From positions 45,880,001-45,944,000 of the forward strand of contig CM114272.1 in the NCBI GenBank assembly GCA_050084515.1: 64,000 nucleotides of DNA, written 5' to 3'. Under the pieces are notes generated by a model. That model did no database searches and was not told the origin of the DNA. It saw only the letters and a program-made list of their open reading frames with translations. Shown piece after piece: positions 1 to 10,056 of this stretch (positions are counted from its first letter, which is position 1; each line of letters starts with the position of its first letter). The stretch is from Blasia pusilla (Eukaryota; Marchantiophyta; Marchantiopsida; Blasiales). Made by a program: the position numbers and the translations under genes.

Positions 1-313
1 CAGCTCAGATGTTCGTGTAGCCTGAAACACAAGACTTGGATCTCAATCTATATCAACAGGCATGTACTAGAAATACACTAGAGTCACCTCTACTCTAAAG
101 CAACCATATGCAAATACATGCTTTGACATTGTACTTGTACCATAACTCCTTTGGTTCTTTTCCTCCTCATACACCTGCACCTTAGTAGGGGTTTGCCCCT
201 TCTCTTTTCTCTACAAGACATGTTACACCAACCAAGTTAAATCTATCAAACACCAATTGCAAAACTATATGCATGGTGGTAATAGAAATTAAAGATGGGT
301 CCTTCAATATTAT
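1..313. other. No gene recognised
   Basis: AT-rich sequence with no ORF that resembles a known protein. It lies beyond the 3' end of the minus-strand transposon ORF that stops at 314. Confidence 0.5.
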
Positions 314-901
314 TCATACCATGCGCTCTGCAATTGGTGCATTCCATTTTCTTCTTGCAGGGTTTGGATTGGTCACCGTTGCCCGTGCTTTGGACATCTG
401 CTCACTCTTTGTCTTCGCACTCTCACTCATGAAGTGCGTAAGTTATCTCCCCCATTGGTTGGGGTCTACATAAGGTGATGGGGCAACTTTCTTGCCTCCT
501 TCAGCTTCTTTCCATGTCTGACGCAATCTAAATCTCTCCGTCTTGAGTATTTGTTGTGCATATTCCTCCAAACATGGAACAACCACTCCATTGCCATTGT
601 TTCCAACATACTCCCATCTAGCAGAAATATCACTCAACACCGAATTCCAATCCCCTGAGTGTTGGTCTAAAAAATTCACAATGGAGATGTCAAGCCATCG
701 CAACACCTCGGCTCTAAAATCTGCATGCCACCTATTCTTTCCTTCTGAAGTTGTGGTGATCCAACCAGAGTTGTTCACACCCACTTTTCCGACCTTCACC
801 CCCTCGCCTTGCACACTGCTCTCAATCACTAAGTTTGGTGGGTATGCTGTCCCTACGCTTGCCCGTCGCAAGCCTAGAGTCATATAGTTTGCTGCACACA
901 T
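314..901 (-). pseudogene. CACTA-associated 'transposase 24'-like ORF, broken
   Basis: Reading the minus strand from the ATG at 901, one frame runs to a TGA at 314 with a single in-frame stop near 443. The first part holds a WHADFRAEVLRWL stretch; the second ends in an NQWGR...HFMSESAKTKSEQMSKAR...ATVTNPNP pattern. That order, a W-containing core followed by a lysine-rich 'K-S-E...A.R' tail, resembles the plant Ptta/En/Spm (transposase 24) proteins that accompany CACTA transposons. This is a pattern match by eye and not a search. Minus-strand ORFs at 1063-3330 with a DUF4216-like module probably belong to the same decayed element. No CACTA terminus was found next to this block. Confidence 0.45.
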
Positions 902-1062
902 GAAACACTTCAGTCAAGACTACATCCCACTTTGCAAATCTTTATGCCTGCAAACAGACTCTGCACATCGATGTCAAGTCACTTACTAATTAGTGAAAAA
1001 ATGAGGAAGAAATTGTCCAAATAGGGATGATACTTCTCTATATATATGTGACTTGCTATTAC

Positions 1063-1992
1063 CTATACCCTTTTTCTCATTTGCACTCCTTGAGTGGGTC
1101 CTAGCCCCAACCATTGGGGATGTCCATACATTTCTGGAGTGCTATTATCGATTCCATAAAGGTATCGGCTACTTCCAAACCGATCTTGACTATTTGGCAC
1201 CGCATGATAGGGTCCCTCGGTGTAGTTGGAGAATCCACCTTGCATAGAGTCTACACATGACATATATGTCAGTCTAGTATAGACGCATCACACAATCTTC
1301 CCACCATCATCCTATGACATATAATGAAAGAGAAATTGGAGATTGAAAATGGATAGATTCGTACTATTCCACCCTTGCCTCGTTAGACAAAATCCACCGT
1401 ATAACAAACTTGGCTTGGAGTTCTGTGCATAGGGTCCATCTCTACCACCTTGAGACATGCTTGTCTGTCCCTCTCCACTATATTGTACATCCACTTGCTG
1501 TTTGAGAAGAATACGACTGTCACGTACACGCCCGGGTGCAACATCCCTTGCCCCCCAACTGTCCCTTTCTACCAATGCAATGCAACCCACCATTTAGAGA
1601 CAATTTATTTCAAATGCCTGTAACCTTGAAACACAATTGTAGACACACATCTTGTCTAATTGAAACGGAGAAATTACCTGCTTCTTCTTTCCCCCAACAG
1701 TTGATGGACAAGGCTCCTCAGGAGCCGTAAGCTCATCTGAGCCTGATTGATCCTCTTAACCAAAGTCTGCAACAAACTTTGGATCACAAGTGGGAGACTC
1801 TTCACCTCCACTGTGAGCATCAATCCATATCAACAGCAGATTCTGCCATCGGTGGCGATACCTTTCCAAGCAATCAAGAGCTCCTCCTATTTGGTCCAAG
1901 ATGGAGAGGCTCCCTCTTTTCAGGTCGTGGGGCACGCACTTGCTTAGAACAAGCCTCCGCATTGCACATGAGGACAAGTTTTTCAAGAACAT
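1063..1992 (-). other. Unrecognised minus-strand ORF fragments in CACTA remnant
   Basis: Three short minus-strand ORFs (1063-1263, 1312-1593, 1756-1992) lie between the two recognisable transposon modules. Their peptides are of mixed composition, rich in Gly/Ser/Asn/Gln, and match nothing I recognise. They may be linker exons of the same transposon protein or chance ORFs. Confidence 0.25.
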
Positions 1993-2248
1993 GAATTATG
2001 CACAATGCTTCTGATTCATTCATAAAGGCCCAAACCTGAGTGCTCAATATGTCAAAGCTTACAATTCAACGCCTCTTTGTTTCAGTTCTTCCGCCTATTA
2101 CTTAAGGCGTCTGTTCACATAAGCCACGTGGGCCTCCACAAGGTCACACATTTCATTCACATTTTCCATCAAAGACCTTAAAAAACAAACAATCTGCATG
2201 TCCCATGAACCCATGCCCAATGATAGAATACATCAAACAAACATTTCT

Positions 2249-3330
2249 TTAAGAACCCATGGCATCATTAAGTTCCTCTACAATCTCAATGTCTCCTTCC
2301 CATCTTTCTACCCTCATCAATGGTACATATTGACTACTGACAGTTGTGACATGTTGAAGTGTTCTATTGGGAGCTTCAAAAGCCCCATGGCCATCTAAAT
2401 TGAACTCCAAAGTATTACTTGATATCCTACGATTCCTCGCATGCTTGTGGCACACTACTCGCCATCCGGGAAATTCCTCCACGTCTAGGAAGAAATATTG
2501 TTCAATCTAACTAGGGAATACAAAAGGTTCAGACCATTGAGGCTACATTTGCCTCAAGTTTGCTAGTAAGAATCCATCACTATCACGCTTCATTGTAGCC
2601 CTAGCCCCACGCCAATTTGGTCGCACCCAAGTCCCTTTCATGAGAATGATAGGATTGGATGTGTTCTCATAGTCCAATTTCCATATGTCAATTAGCTCTC
2701 CTATGTATCCCATTTGCATCCATCCTCTATCTTGGTGATTGCTCATTTGCTCGAATACAGATATCAACCCTGAATCATCAATTTTCTTGAAAATGATCAA
2801 GATGATTCCTTAAACACCTTAATGCAATAGTAAATATCTTCACTAAAGCCAAGGGTTTGGTTTATTTTACATCGATACACAATCTTGTATAAACCTAATC
2901 CCACAATATCCTCAGTACCATCTCCTACTACTACGTTCTTGTCAAAAATCCATGTAACTCCACATTGAACTAACAATGTCTGCCCAACAGAAGTACTACA
3001 TCCCTTGAAAAGATGTTGAGCATTTCTTAACTCTACACTAAATCTTTCTATGAGAGTTGTCTCTGCAACATTCGGCTTCTCATTCTTATATGTCTTGAGA
3101 TCGACATACACTCTCTCGAAGTGAACAACTTATTGGGCACAAAATTTACTTAACCTCTCAGCCTCTTTGGCATCCACTTCCCAATTAAATATGTTTGAAA
3201 CTTTCTTGGACAATCTTTGCAATTCCAAAGTGTAGTTATGGAAACCATCCATACCCCTCAAAATGTAGGATTGTCTCTTCTCTAATGTAAGCTCGAAAAA
3301 CCAATCTAACCATGCCTCTCTTATGGCCAT
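2249..3330 (-). pseudogene. CACTA transposon protein with DUF4216-like module, broken
   Basis: On the minus strand, an ORF from 3330 continues past one in-frame stop near 3130 to 2797, then shifts frame and continues from 2800 to 2249 with two further stops near 2545 and 2500. The second part reads GELIDIWKLDYE, a TWVRPNWRGARATMKR block, and EPFVFPS followed by DQYFFLDVEEFPGWRVV. The order 'I..I.eLdY', 'PFV...Q..QvFy' and 'W.VV' is the layout of DUF4216, which sits at the end of plant CACTA (En/Spm) proteins. With three stops and a frameshift it cannot be functional. The call rests on motif order only. Confidence 0.5.
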
Positions 3331-3337
3331 GTTGAAT

Positions 3338-4281
3338 TTTTCATGTTTGTTAGAATAGATCGACGAGATCTGGTAAGAGAGCCTTTGAAGATGCTGGAGG
3401 AAAATCTCAAGAGGTCAACAATGACCTTTTGAGGGCACGGGTAACCTGAGAGAGGAGGTTTTTTCTTCATTTCGTCTCATTCACAACCGTATTTAAAAAC
3501 TTACTATTTTGGGTAAGTTATCATTTTTGGTATAGTTGACTTTCTACTTTTGAAAGTAGCCCTTGACCCGCTACAACAAGTCAAGAGCCAAGGAGGTGAC
3601 GTGCAAGCATACATTATTGTGGAGAGGGCTTGGGAGAGGGAAGGGGATAAACCTCCAAGAGAGAGACAGAGTTTGAGAGCTCATTCTCTCTTTGTTGAAC
3701 CTCTTGGCATAAGGCCGCGGAGCTATGGTCCTCCTTGCATTGTGTGTGTAACCCAAGCCTCTCATTAGGAGAGTGGATTTGGTTTGACATGAGAGAGAGA
3801 GAGAGAGAGAGAGAGAGCATACCAACGAGAGCTAGTTGTGAGAGATTTGATCGATTTACAAAGAGAGAATGAAGGAGTGAGAGAGCTTCAATGAAGCATC
3901 TCGTTGGTTTCTTGTTGTTGCTGCAGGTTGGGGACCGTGTTTCCCGTTCATCACATGGGGGTGCTCACCGTGCAAGGGCTACTTGTTTGTGCATTCTATT
4001 TTATCGATTTTTTGTGTGGAAGAGTAGCGCCCGAAAGTGTTTTTCAATTTCCATTAGAAATTAAGTATGGGGGTAGATTTCTCCATGTCGGTGCTCTCAA
4101 GAGCACCATGTAGCTTGATTATTGTTGTTTTATATATATTTCAAGGTTTTTTGGGAGAAATCATCCCGGAAGCGCTGCCAAAATTCGTGTAGATTGAAGG
4201 AGATTGTGGATTGCATGATAGTCCCCGCGAGTTTTTCATGGAAGATTGAAAGAAGAAACCAATTTGATTTTGTTGTAGATC
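3338..4281 (+). mobile_element. LTR (A segment) and leader remnant of a Ty3 element of the element-A family
   Basis: This stretch aligns along its length with 19045-19920, the 5' end of element A. Shared blocks include the 'gatcg..gagat' start, 'aacctgagagag', 'ttgagagctcattctctctttgttgaacctc' split over two lines of identity, and a leader reading 'gaagtgctgcc / gtcggtgctctc'. A TATA-like ATAAA lies near 3646. The segment 3681-3694 is exactly complementary to 3859-3872, the position where a primer-binding site is expected. No gag or pol follows, because a CACTA terminus begins at 4282. Its left edge abuts the minus-strand CACTA remnant. It is a truncated or solo remnant. Confidence 0.6.
3791..3818. 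repeat. (GA)n microsatellite
   Basis: About 14 uninterrupted GA units inside the LTR remnant. The related LTR at 19490 has only a few GA units at the same place, so the tract expanded in this copy. Confidence 0.9.
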
Positions 4282-4560
4282 CACTAGTAGAAAAGGGGCT
4301 ATTTTAAACCCAGTGGTTAGTGACTCATGTTACTAAGAGTCATAAGAATTACTAATAGTTACTCTACAACCAATCAAGTGACTCGTTTATTACTCATATT
4401 ATTGTGGAGACACAATTACTTACTCAAATAAACTTATAGAGGGAAGAGCTTTTTTTACCTACTAACTCATGCTTAAATGGCTCATGAACTACTTCTTTCT
4501 AATTATAAATAATGATAGGGTCCTCTTTAAACCGCTTTAGAAGCGACTATATCTCAAGAG
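4282..4560 (+). mobile_element. CACTA transposon terminus
   Basis: The sequence begins CACTAGTAGAAAAGGGGC and continues with a GTGGTTAGTGACTCATG-type stretch. Plant CACTA elements begin CACTAC(A/T)AGAAAA and carry short subterminal repeats; here variants of 'gtgactcat' and 'ttactaa' recur over the next 250 bp. The element should extend to the right, but I found no matching inverted terminus in the window and no transposase in this orientation. The right end is a guess. Confidence 0.6.
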
Positions 4561-6429
4561 AGAGGGGCAAAAGGGATGCTAGTAGGGTTACCAAAACTAA
4601 CTAGGGAAGGAGACATCTTAAGAAAGAAATGTGAGGGTGAAATTTTTATTAAGTCTCTTAACCCTAAGTTGTTAGAAGCCTAAACCTACAGGCTTCGTTC
4701 AAGGGAAGCCGTTGTCCGAAGCGAGAAATCTCTCTCATTCGCGCACTCACTCTTCCTTTGTCTCGAGAGCTTTGTGTGTGAAGAGCTTTGTGTGTGAGAG
4801 GTGAAGGAGTGCCGGTGGGTGGTAACAAGTTTGTGACCAGGTGGAAGTAGCCATTTTCCATTGACGAATATTTCTGGTGAGTTTTTCGTTTTGTTGAAGA
4901 ACTGTAAGAGAGTTTGTTTCATTTGTCTTGCATGTGTTCCATGAGTCGGGTCTGGTGTTCTGAGGCAATGCATCACTGTTGCCACGGATGAAAGCTCATT
5001 TTCCTCTCGTCATTCAGTACTGCGACCACATACCCACCGGTACTGCTATAATTGTCAGGCGACGCCTCCAACAGCGATGACTTTTGGATCGATAGAGAGA
5101 GATGCACTTATGTTCCGTTCTTTTGCATTAAAGAAAATGGGAGACTTGGAGGATGGAAGAATAGTGCGCGATTCAAATTTCAGGGCAGTGTAAGCTGCGA
5201 GGAGTTGAGAGAAGCGGAGTGGATTTTGGTTATGTTACGGAACACATTTTGTGGCTGGGAATTGGGGTGTAGTGGTTGGGTCTAGAGGTTTTGCCCTTCA
5301 TTTTACTATGCCATTGCCAAATTCTTCGGAGGGGTTTATTGTGCGTTGGAGCGCTGTCATGAGGGTTTATAGGATCCAAAAAAATTTGTGCAAAGATGGG
5401 ATGAGTGATTCCTTCAACTAGACAAATGTCCCCGTTGGTTTTCCTTCTCAGTTTGAGTAGGTTGTGATTTTCAACGCGATAAAGTCTTTGAATCCCATGG
5501 TCACATAATGGGGTTTCTCTCGGCTGGCTGATTAATTAATGAACTTCAAACTTCAGACTTACTGATTCGAAGCTAGTGAATGTAGTAATCCAAGAGAATC
5601 CAACGGAAATCGTGCAAGCTTTCTCTAGCCCATGTGACTCTTGGGCAATCGGCCTCTCTGCCCTTTGCACTCTTGCGTGCTCATGCCAACTCTCGCGGAA
5701 TTTGCATTGCGTTGCCTTCCTTCGTGCTCTTGCATGCTCTCTCTTCTTGCAGTCGCAAGTATTTTTGGAACTCTTTGTTTGTTCGTCAGTTTGTTCCTAC
5801 TTTTTGTTTTTGTTTTTATTCTTATTTGTTCTTTCTTGCCTTGCCTCACTGGTTTTTAATCTCTTTGTTGCTTCCGACTGTGTGTTGTCATCTCGCTATT
5901 ATCTCCTCAAGCGCGCTCTCGCTTTTTGCAACTATCTCTCGGAGTCTTGCGCATTATCTCCTTTGTTAGATCTTCGCACCCACCATATTCTTGCCCGCTC
6001 CAATCCGCTTGCTCTCAGTGATCGCTCACTCCACACGTTGGTGTTCGTCGTTGTTGATTCCGCTCGGTGATCGACATTTTTTACTTCTTTCATTCTTTGT
6101 TCCTCTTTTCTTCTACCTCATGTTTTATTTCTTAGCTAGTAGTGTGGCAATCCGCTGCACTATTCTGAACCTAATTAGCAACCCACAGTAATTGCTCAAC
6201 GGCTAACACCTGAGCTATTCTTCACGTTCAATAGTCTAGATTCATCTCCTAAAGCTATATGTAACATGTGTCGGGGAACTCGATCAGGTAAGATAGATAG
6301 TGTTGTAACGAGCTTATTGATCGATACCCAAAAGTTCAGAAACAAGAGGGTACTGTTTACTCCTGTGCATCTCTCATCGTTCTAGTCCTACTTAGTGGCC
6401 GATAGCATAACCCCAAAACTCATCCCAAC
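4561..6429. other. No gene recognised; possible CACTA interior
   Basis: Mixed sequence with a T/C-rich stretch at 5640-6120 that keeps an ORF open on the plus strand. The peptide is a low-complexity Leu/Cys/Ser/Phe string with no motif. It may be the interior of the CACTA element that starts at 4282. The segment 6220-6420 may be copia 3' sequence but no LTR pair could be made. Confidence 0.4.
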
Positions 6430-7113
6430 TCACATGCTTCCCAAAGTCGTATAACTTTGAATCTTACATACAAAATTTCGTAACCAAGTTGCCTCTATGA
6501 GAGCTCTAATTAGAGCCATGTACTCTACTTCAGTAGTGGATAGAGCGACAAATTTATGCTTCTTGCTTCCCATACATATAACTGCGTGTCCTAACAAGAA
6601 ACAAAAACCAGAGGTTAATGTTTGATCATCCTGATTACCTCCCCAATTAGCATCAGAGTAACCATACAATGGTTCTAGGCTATTTTTCTTACTGTACACA
6701 AGTCCTAAGCTTGTTGTGCGTTGATGAAGAATACCAAAAGTCTGAAGAAAGACTTGGAAAGAAGAGTCTATGTATTCACCATCTCCATCTGTTATGAGAA
6801 CATAAATCTAGAGACCAGTTTCTTTCTCAACCATGATTTTGAACTTCTGGAATGTAGAAAATACATATGACTTCTTGTGAAGAATATAGAAAAAGGATTT
6901 ATTTGTAGATTGCTCAAGAAAAGTACATAAATAGTAGGCGTTTCCAATATTGGGTGTCTTCATTGGTCCTGCCAGATCACTGTGAATCAGATCTAGAGCC
7001 TTTTGAACAAGAAGATCTTGTCCATCTCCTATGATATGTTGCCTGATGAGCTTGCCTTTAGCACAGCTTGTACAGAAATTGAGATCATCGATATGCTCTA
7101 GACCTTGAACCAT
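6430..7113 (-). pseudogene. Ty1/copia integrase joined to RNase H, reverse transcriptase deleted
   Basis: On the minus strand, from about 7113, the frame reads H-I-D-D-L...C-T-S-C (the end of the integrase HHCC zinc finger), then LIHSDLAGPM (first catalytic Asp of the integrase core), a stop near 6808, and LITDGDGEYIDSSF (second Asp; the family usually has TDNGGEF). Within about 20 codons it jumps to YGYSDANWGG...TSGFCFLLG...STTEVEYMAL..A..E..WL, the copia RNase H signature. The rest of integrase and all of RT are missing, with the frame kept across the join. A large internal deletion has therefore produced a dead IN-RNase H fusion. Confidence 0.85.
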
Positions 7114-7627
7114 TTTTTTGTTGATATAGTTGCAATAAATTTTGATTGTTGAGATGTCCCATACGATTGTGCCAGAGATTGGATGAAATTTTGGCTATCA
7201 AAATTGTCGATGGAGTACAAGATTGACATTCAATTAGATACATGCCATGCTTGGCAAAACCTGTATCTAAACAATGACCTTGTTTGATGAGTTCAAAAGA
7301 CATATTTTGAGAATAAAAAAGGGTGTCTATAGAGTTTTCAGCAAGTTTCTTCACAGAAACAATATTGTGTTGTCTTGTAGGTATAAACAGAATATTGGAA
7401 AGAGTATGTAATTCGAAAGAGCCTTTGACAAAAAGCTTTAATTGAACTTTCCCAGTAGCTGTAACATATATTTTGCCATTACCTGTTCTAGAAATGAGAA
7501 TTGGAGAAATAGGAAGGAAATTAGAGAAAATTTCTCTTTGAGAGCAAACATGGGAATTTGAACCAAAATCAAGGATCCAAAGTTTGGAAAGATCTGGGAA
7601 AGTAGATGTAGAGGATCTTTGTATCAT
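7085..7627 (-). pseudogene. Ty1/copia protease and pre-integrase domain, frameshifted
   Basis: The minus-strand ORF starts with WILDFGSNSHVC, the copia aspartic protease site where the usual LDSGAS-H is changed to LDFGSNSH. It ends with LWHNRMGHLNNQN, the gag-pre-integrase motif. The frame breaks at a run of seven A's near 7110: dropping one A would continue directly into the integrase zinc finger of the next feature. Further upstream on the minus strand (about 7710-7760) a zinc knuckle reads C-Y-I-C-N-E-K-D-Y-I-S-N-K-C, with Tyr in place of the knuckle His. The gag is cut at 7815 by element 1. Confidence 0.85.
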
Positions 7628-7815
7628 GAACCGATAGAGTGGTTCATGTGGTTGTAGCTCCTCAGATGTAGAGCATGTTAATGCTTGAGTGATTTATGAC
7701 ATTTGTTTGAGATGTAATCTTTCTCGTTACAAATGTAACAGTAAGGCCGTTTGCCATTCCTCTGAGGAATGTTTCTTTGATACTGAGTAGATATAGACTA
7801 AATGGACTTTCCTGG

Positions 7816-8183
7816 TTGTCATGACAATACGGATTATGTCGTAGAGTATGGTGTGCTAGTAGAGGCCATTCCTTATGTAGGACCGTAGTGGCTTGGTAGA
7901 GATGCGGTTCCATACATAGGGTTGGGGGTTACTCAGTTGGGGCTGAGTTTCCCAGTAGGGCCCGCTCTTAGGTTGGAGGATATAAGGTGGCTTGCCCTCA
8001 AAGAACAATCAGTTCTTTGAGTTGAGCCTGTTGCGTTGGGAGTTAGCCTTGGTAGTGAGTAGAGCTCTTGGCTATGGTGTTTCCCGCAAGCTTCAACCTA
8101 GATTCTCCCATCGTGGAGTGGGTTTGGCTTGATTGTATGTGATTGTAAACGTGTTTTATGACAGTAGGTCTTTCACGGATTTC
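7816..8183 (+). repeat. Element 1 A1: 5' terminal repeat (U3-R-U5)
   Basis: It matches A2 (13454-13820) at about 96% by eye, plus A1/A2 of element 2. A TATA box lies at 7981 (tataagg). About 28 nt later, an inverted repeat CTCAAAGAAC / GTTCTTTGAG (7997-8006 and 8012-8021) surrounds the predicted transcription start near 8010. The repeat ends at TTTCA, directly before the primer-binding segment. B-type sequence is absent on its 5' side. Confidence 0.85.
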
Positions 8184-8196
8184 ACTCAAAGAACTG
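8184..8196 (+). promoter_or_regulatory. Putative self-priming primer-binding site of element 1
   Basis: ACTCAAAGAACTG directly follows A1 and is the exact reverse complement of CAGTTCTTTGAGT at 8010-8022, the predicted first bases of the transcript. No tRNA-type primer site (for example the TGGTATCAGAGC type) is present here. Confidence 0.65.
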
Positions 8197-10056
8197 GAGT
8201 AGATCGATGGTAGCTTCGATTGTAGATCAATAGGATCTGGTTAGGGCTGATTGTGTACTCAGCCGTGGATGTTTGTGGCTTTTGGCCTATGTTGGAGGTG
8301 TGAATCTGGTGCGCGGTTGGTTGGGAAAGAAGCGCCTTGCTGAGAGCTTTCCTAAACGCGCTATAGATCGTCGGATTTCGTCAAGGGAATTGGAAGTTAT
8401 CAAGCATTGAAGATTTTGGTCGTGTTCGACAGTTTTCTGATGTGGAGAGCTTGGAGTGCGGAAGCTCTGTTGAAGTTCATCCAGATCGGGTGAGAGGTTC
8501 CTATTGCTACTTGTATTGTGATCTCATGTGAAGCTATCTGCTCGAGTGCGTGGAGCGTTGCGGATTTCTGCGTGCATGAAACTTGGCGGAAGCGCTGTCG
8601 GATTTGCAGTTCTAGAGGTGTATGGACAACAAGTTTGTCTAATTTTTAGCTCGGAGTACCGAGCTCGGTTGAAGCTGAGTTTTTGTGGGGAGATAGCTAT
8701 GGTGGTCAATTGAATTCAGATCGAAACAAATTTGATTTCGGTCACATATTTGTGAAGTAATTTCTGATCGAAATTTCGCGGACTAGCTCAAGGTCTGGCT
8801 ATGGTGGACAGCGGATCGGAGGGGCTGGTTGGTTGGTGACTCATTCATTTTTGGAGACGCCTATCCCGTTGGGGGCGCCCTGGTTGGACCTCTCTCCATA
8901 GCGAAGCATGGCGAAGCATGGCAAAGCGTGGCGAACGGGGCGATAGGGGCATTTCTCGGCGTTTTGAGGCAACTCGTGGTAGCTCGGGGCGAGTGGGCGT
9001 GAGAGGCGGAGTAAGGAGCAAGGAGCAAGCAAGAAAGCTTGCTTGCTTGGGCGTGAGGCAATTTTTGCAGGATTTGGGATTTGAGTTTTGCATAACTAGT
9101 CACCCATCTTTGGGCTATTATGCCTGGAGGACGCTTAACTGCCGAGTTCTTAACTAGGCCAGTGTACAAACTGTTGTAGCTCATTTGGTGCTGTTCGGAG
9201 ATGTGTTAGGCGCTTTATGCATCTCAGGTTTTTGGTTGAAGTACCTCTAGTGCATAGTACGGTGTAGCCTCTCCATGCAGGTGGTATTTTCAGGTGCTGC
9301 GCGTTCGACTAGCACGTCATCGACCCGCGGCGGAGTAGCTATTGCGTTAGAATTGTGTGGTGGGTTTTGTGGATTCAGAGGGCACCACGTTTGGTGGATT
9401 GTGTTACCTTGATTTCCATTTGCAATTGGAGGGTTGTCGTTGGATTTCCTGTGTTTGGATCCCCTCCATCGTGCTTCTTGCTTGCGCGCCCATTGTTAGG
9501 GTTGACGCTGATTTCGAGAGTAGTGTTACTCCTGTGTGCTAGCGGTAGTGAGGCAAGAGGGATGACGAGTAGATTGTGGGAGACTTCTTGTGGTGATGAC
9601 AAGTTAGGTTGCCTACACCCATAGCTAGTAGAGCTAGAATAGTATAGCGACATCGACGTCACTTGGTAATTTGGTGGTGGTGCGGCATCGGCGTTGGTCA
9701 TCACGGAGCTGTCGGGTGGTCTGGTTGGGGACCGTGGTGCGGATAGTGGTGGTTTCACATGGAGTGGATTTAGGTATCGGCTACCTTTTCCACTTCCGAC
9801 GGTTGATGAAGAGGAGGACGAAGGTGTTCCAAACACCGAGTCTTCTACGTTGTTATCGAGTGTTGCAGCTCCATTGATTTGGGACATGGACGGTGGATAT
9901 GGGGCCATGAAGGGCCATCGAAGATACTCCTTGGAGTAGATGGGATGTAATGGCTGGGCATGTGGAGTTGGTTGCTCATGCTGGTGGAGGAGTTATTTGC
10001 TCAGATGATGGTGTAGCTAAGGATGTACCATCTTGTGAGGGGGTTATGAGAGACCA
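8197..10056 (+). other. Element 1 leader, deletion junction and residual sequence
   Basis: Long untranslated leader shared with element 2 (25929-27676). It includes short GCGAAGCATG repeats near 8900 and an imperfect CAAG/CTTG palindrome at about 9026-9049. ORFs in 9355-9939 are conserved with element 2 but show no domain. At about 9925-9932 the sequence switches from the gag start to the end of the methyltransferase region, joining bases equivalent to element 2 positions about 27676 and 31331. 'ctc/tcc' microhomology lies at the join. Confidence 0.6.

Noticed and set aside
5576-6070. 164-codon plus-strand ORF, Leu/Cys/Ser/Phe-rich
   Set aside because: It is kept open by T/C-rich DNA in which several frames are open at once. 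No motif, no homologous block elsewhere in the window.
8184-8200. tRNA primer-binding site in the Ty3 elements
   Set aside because: No match to the usual iMet-type sequence; the segment pairs with the element's own transcript start in each subfamily.
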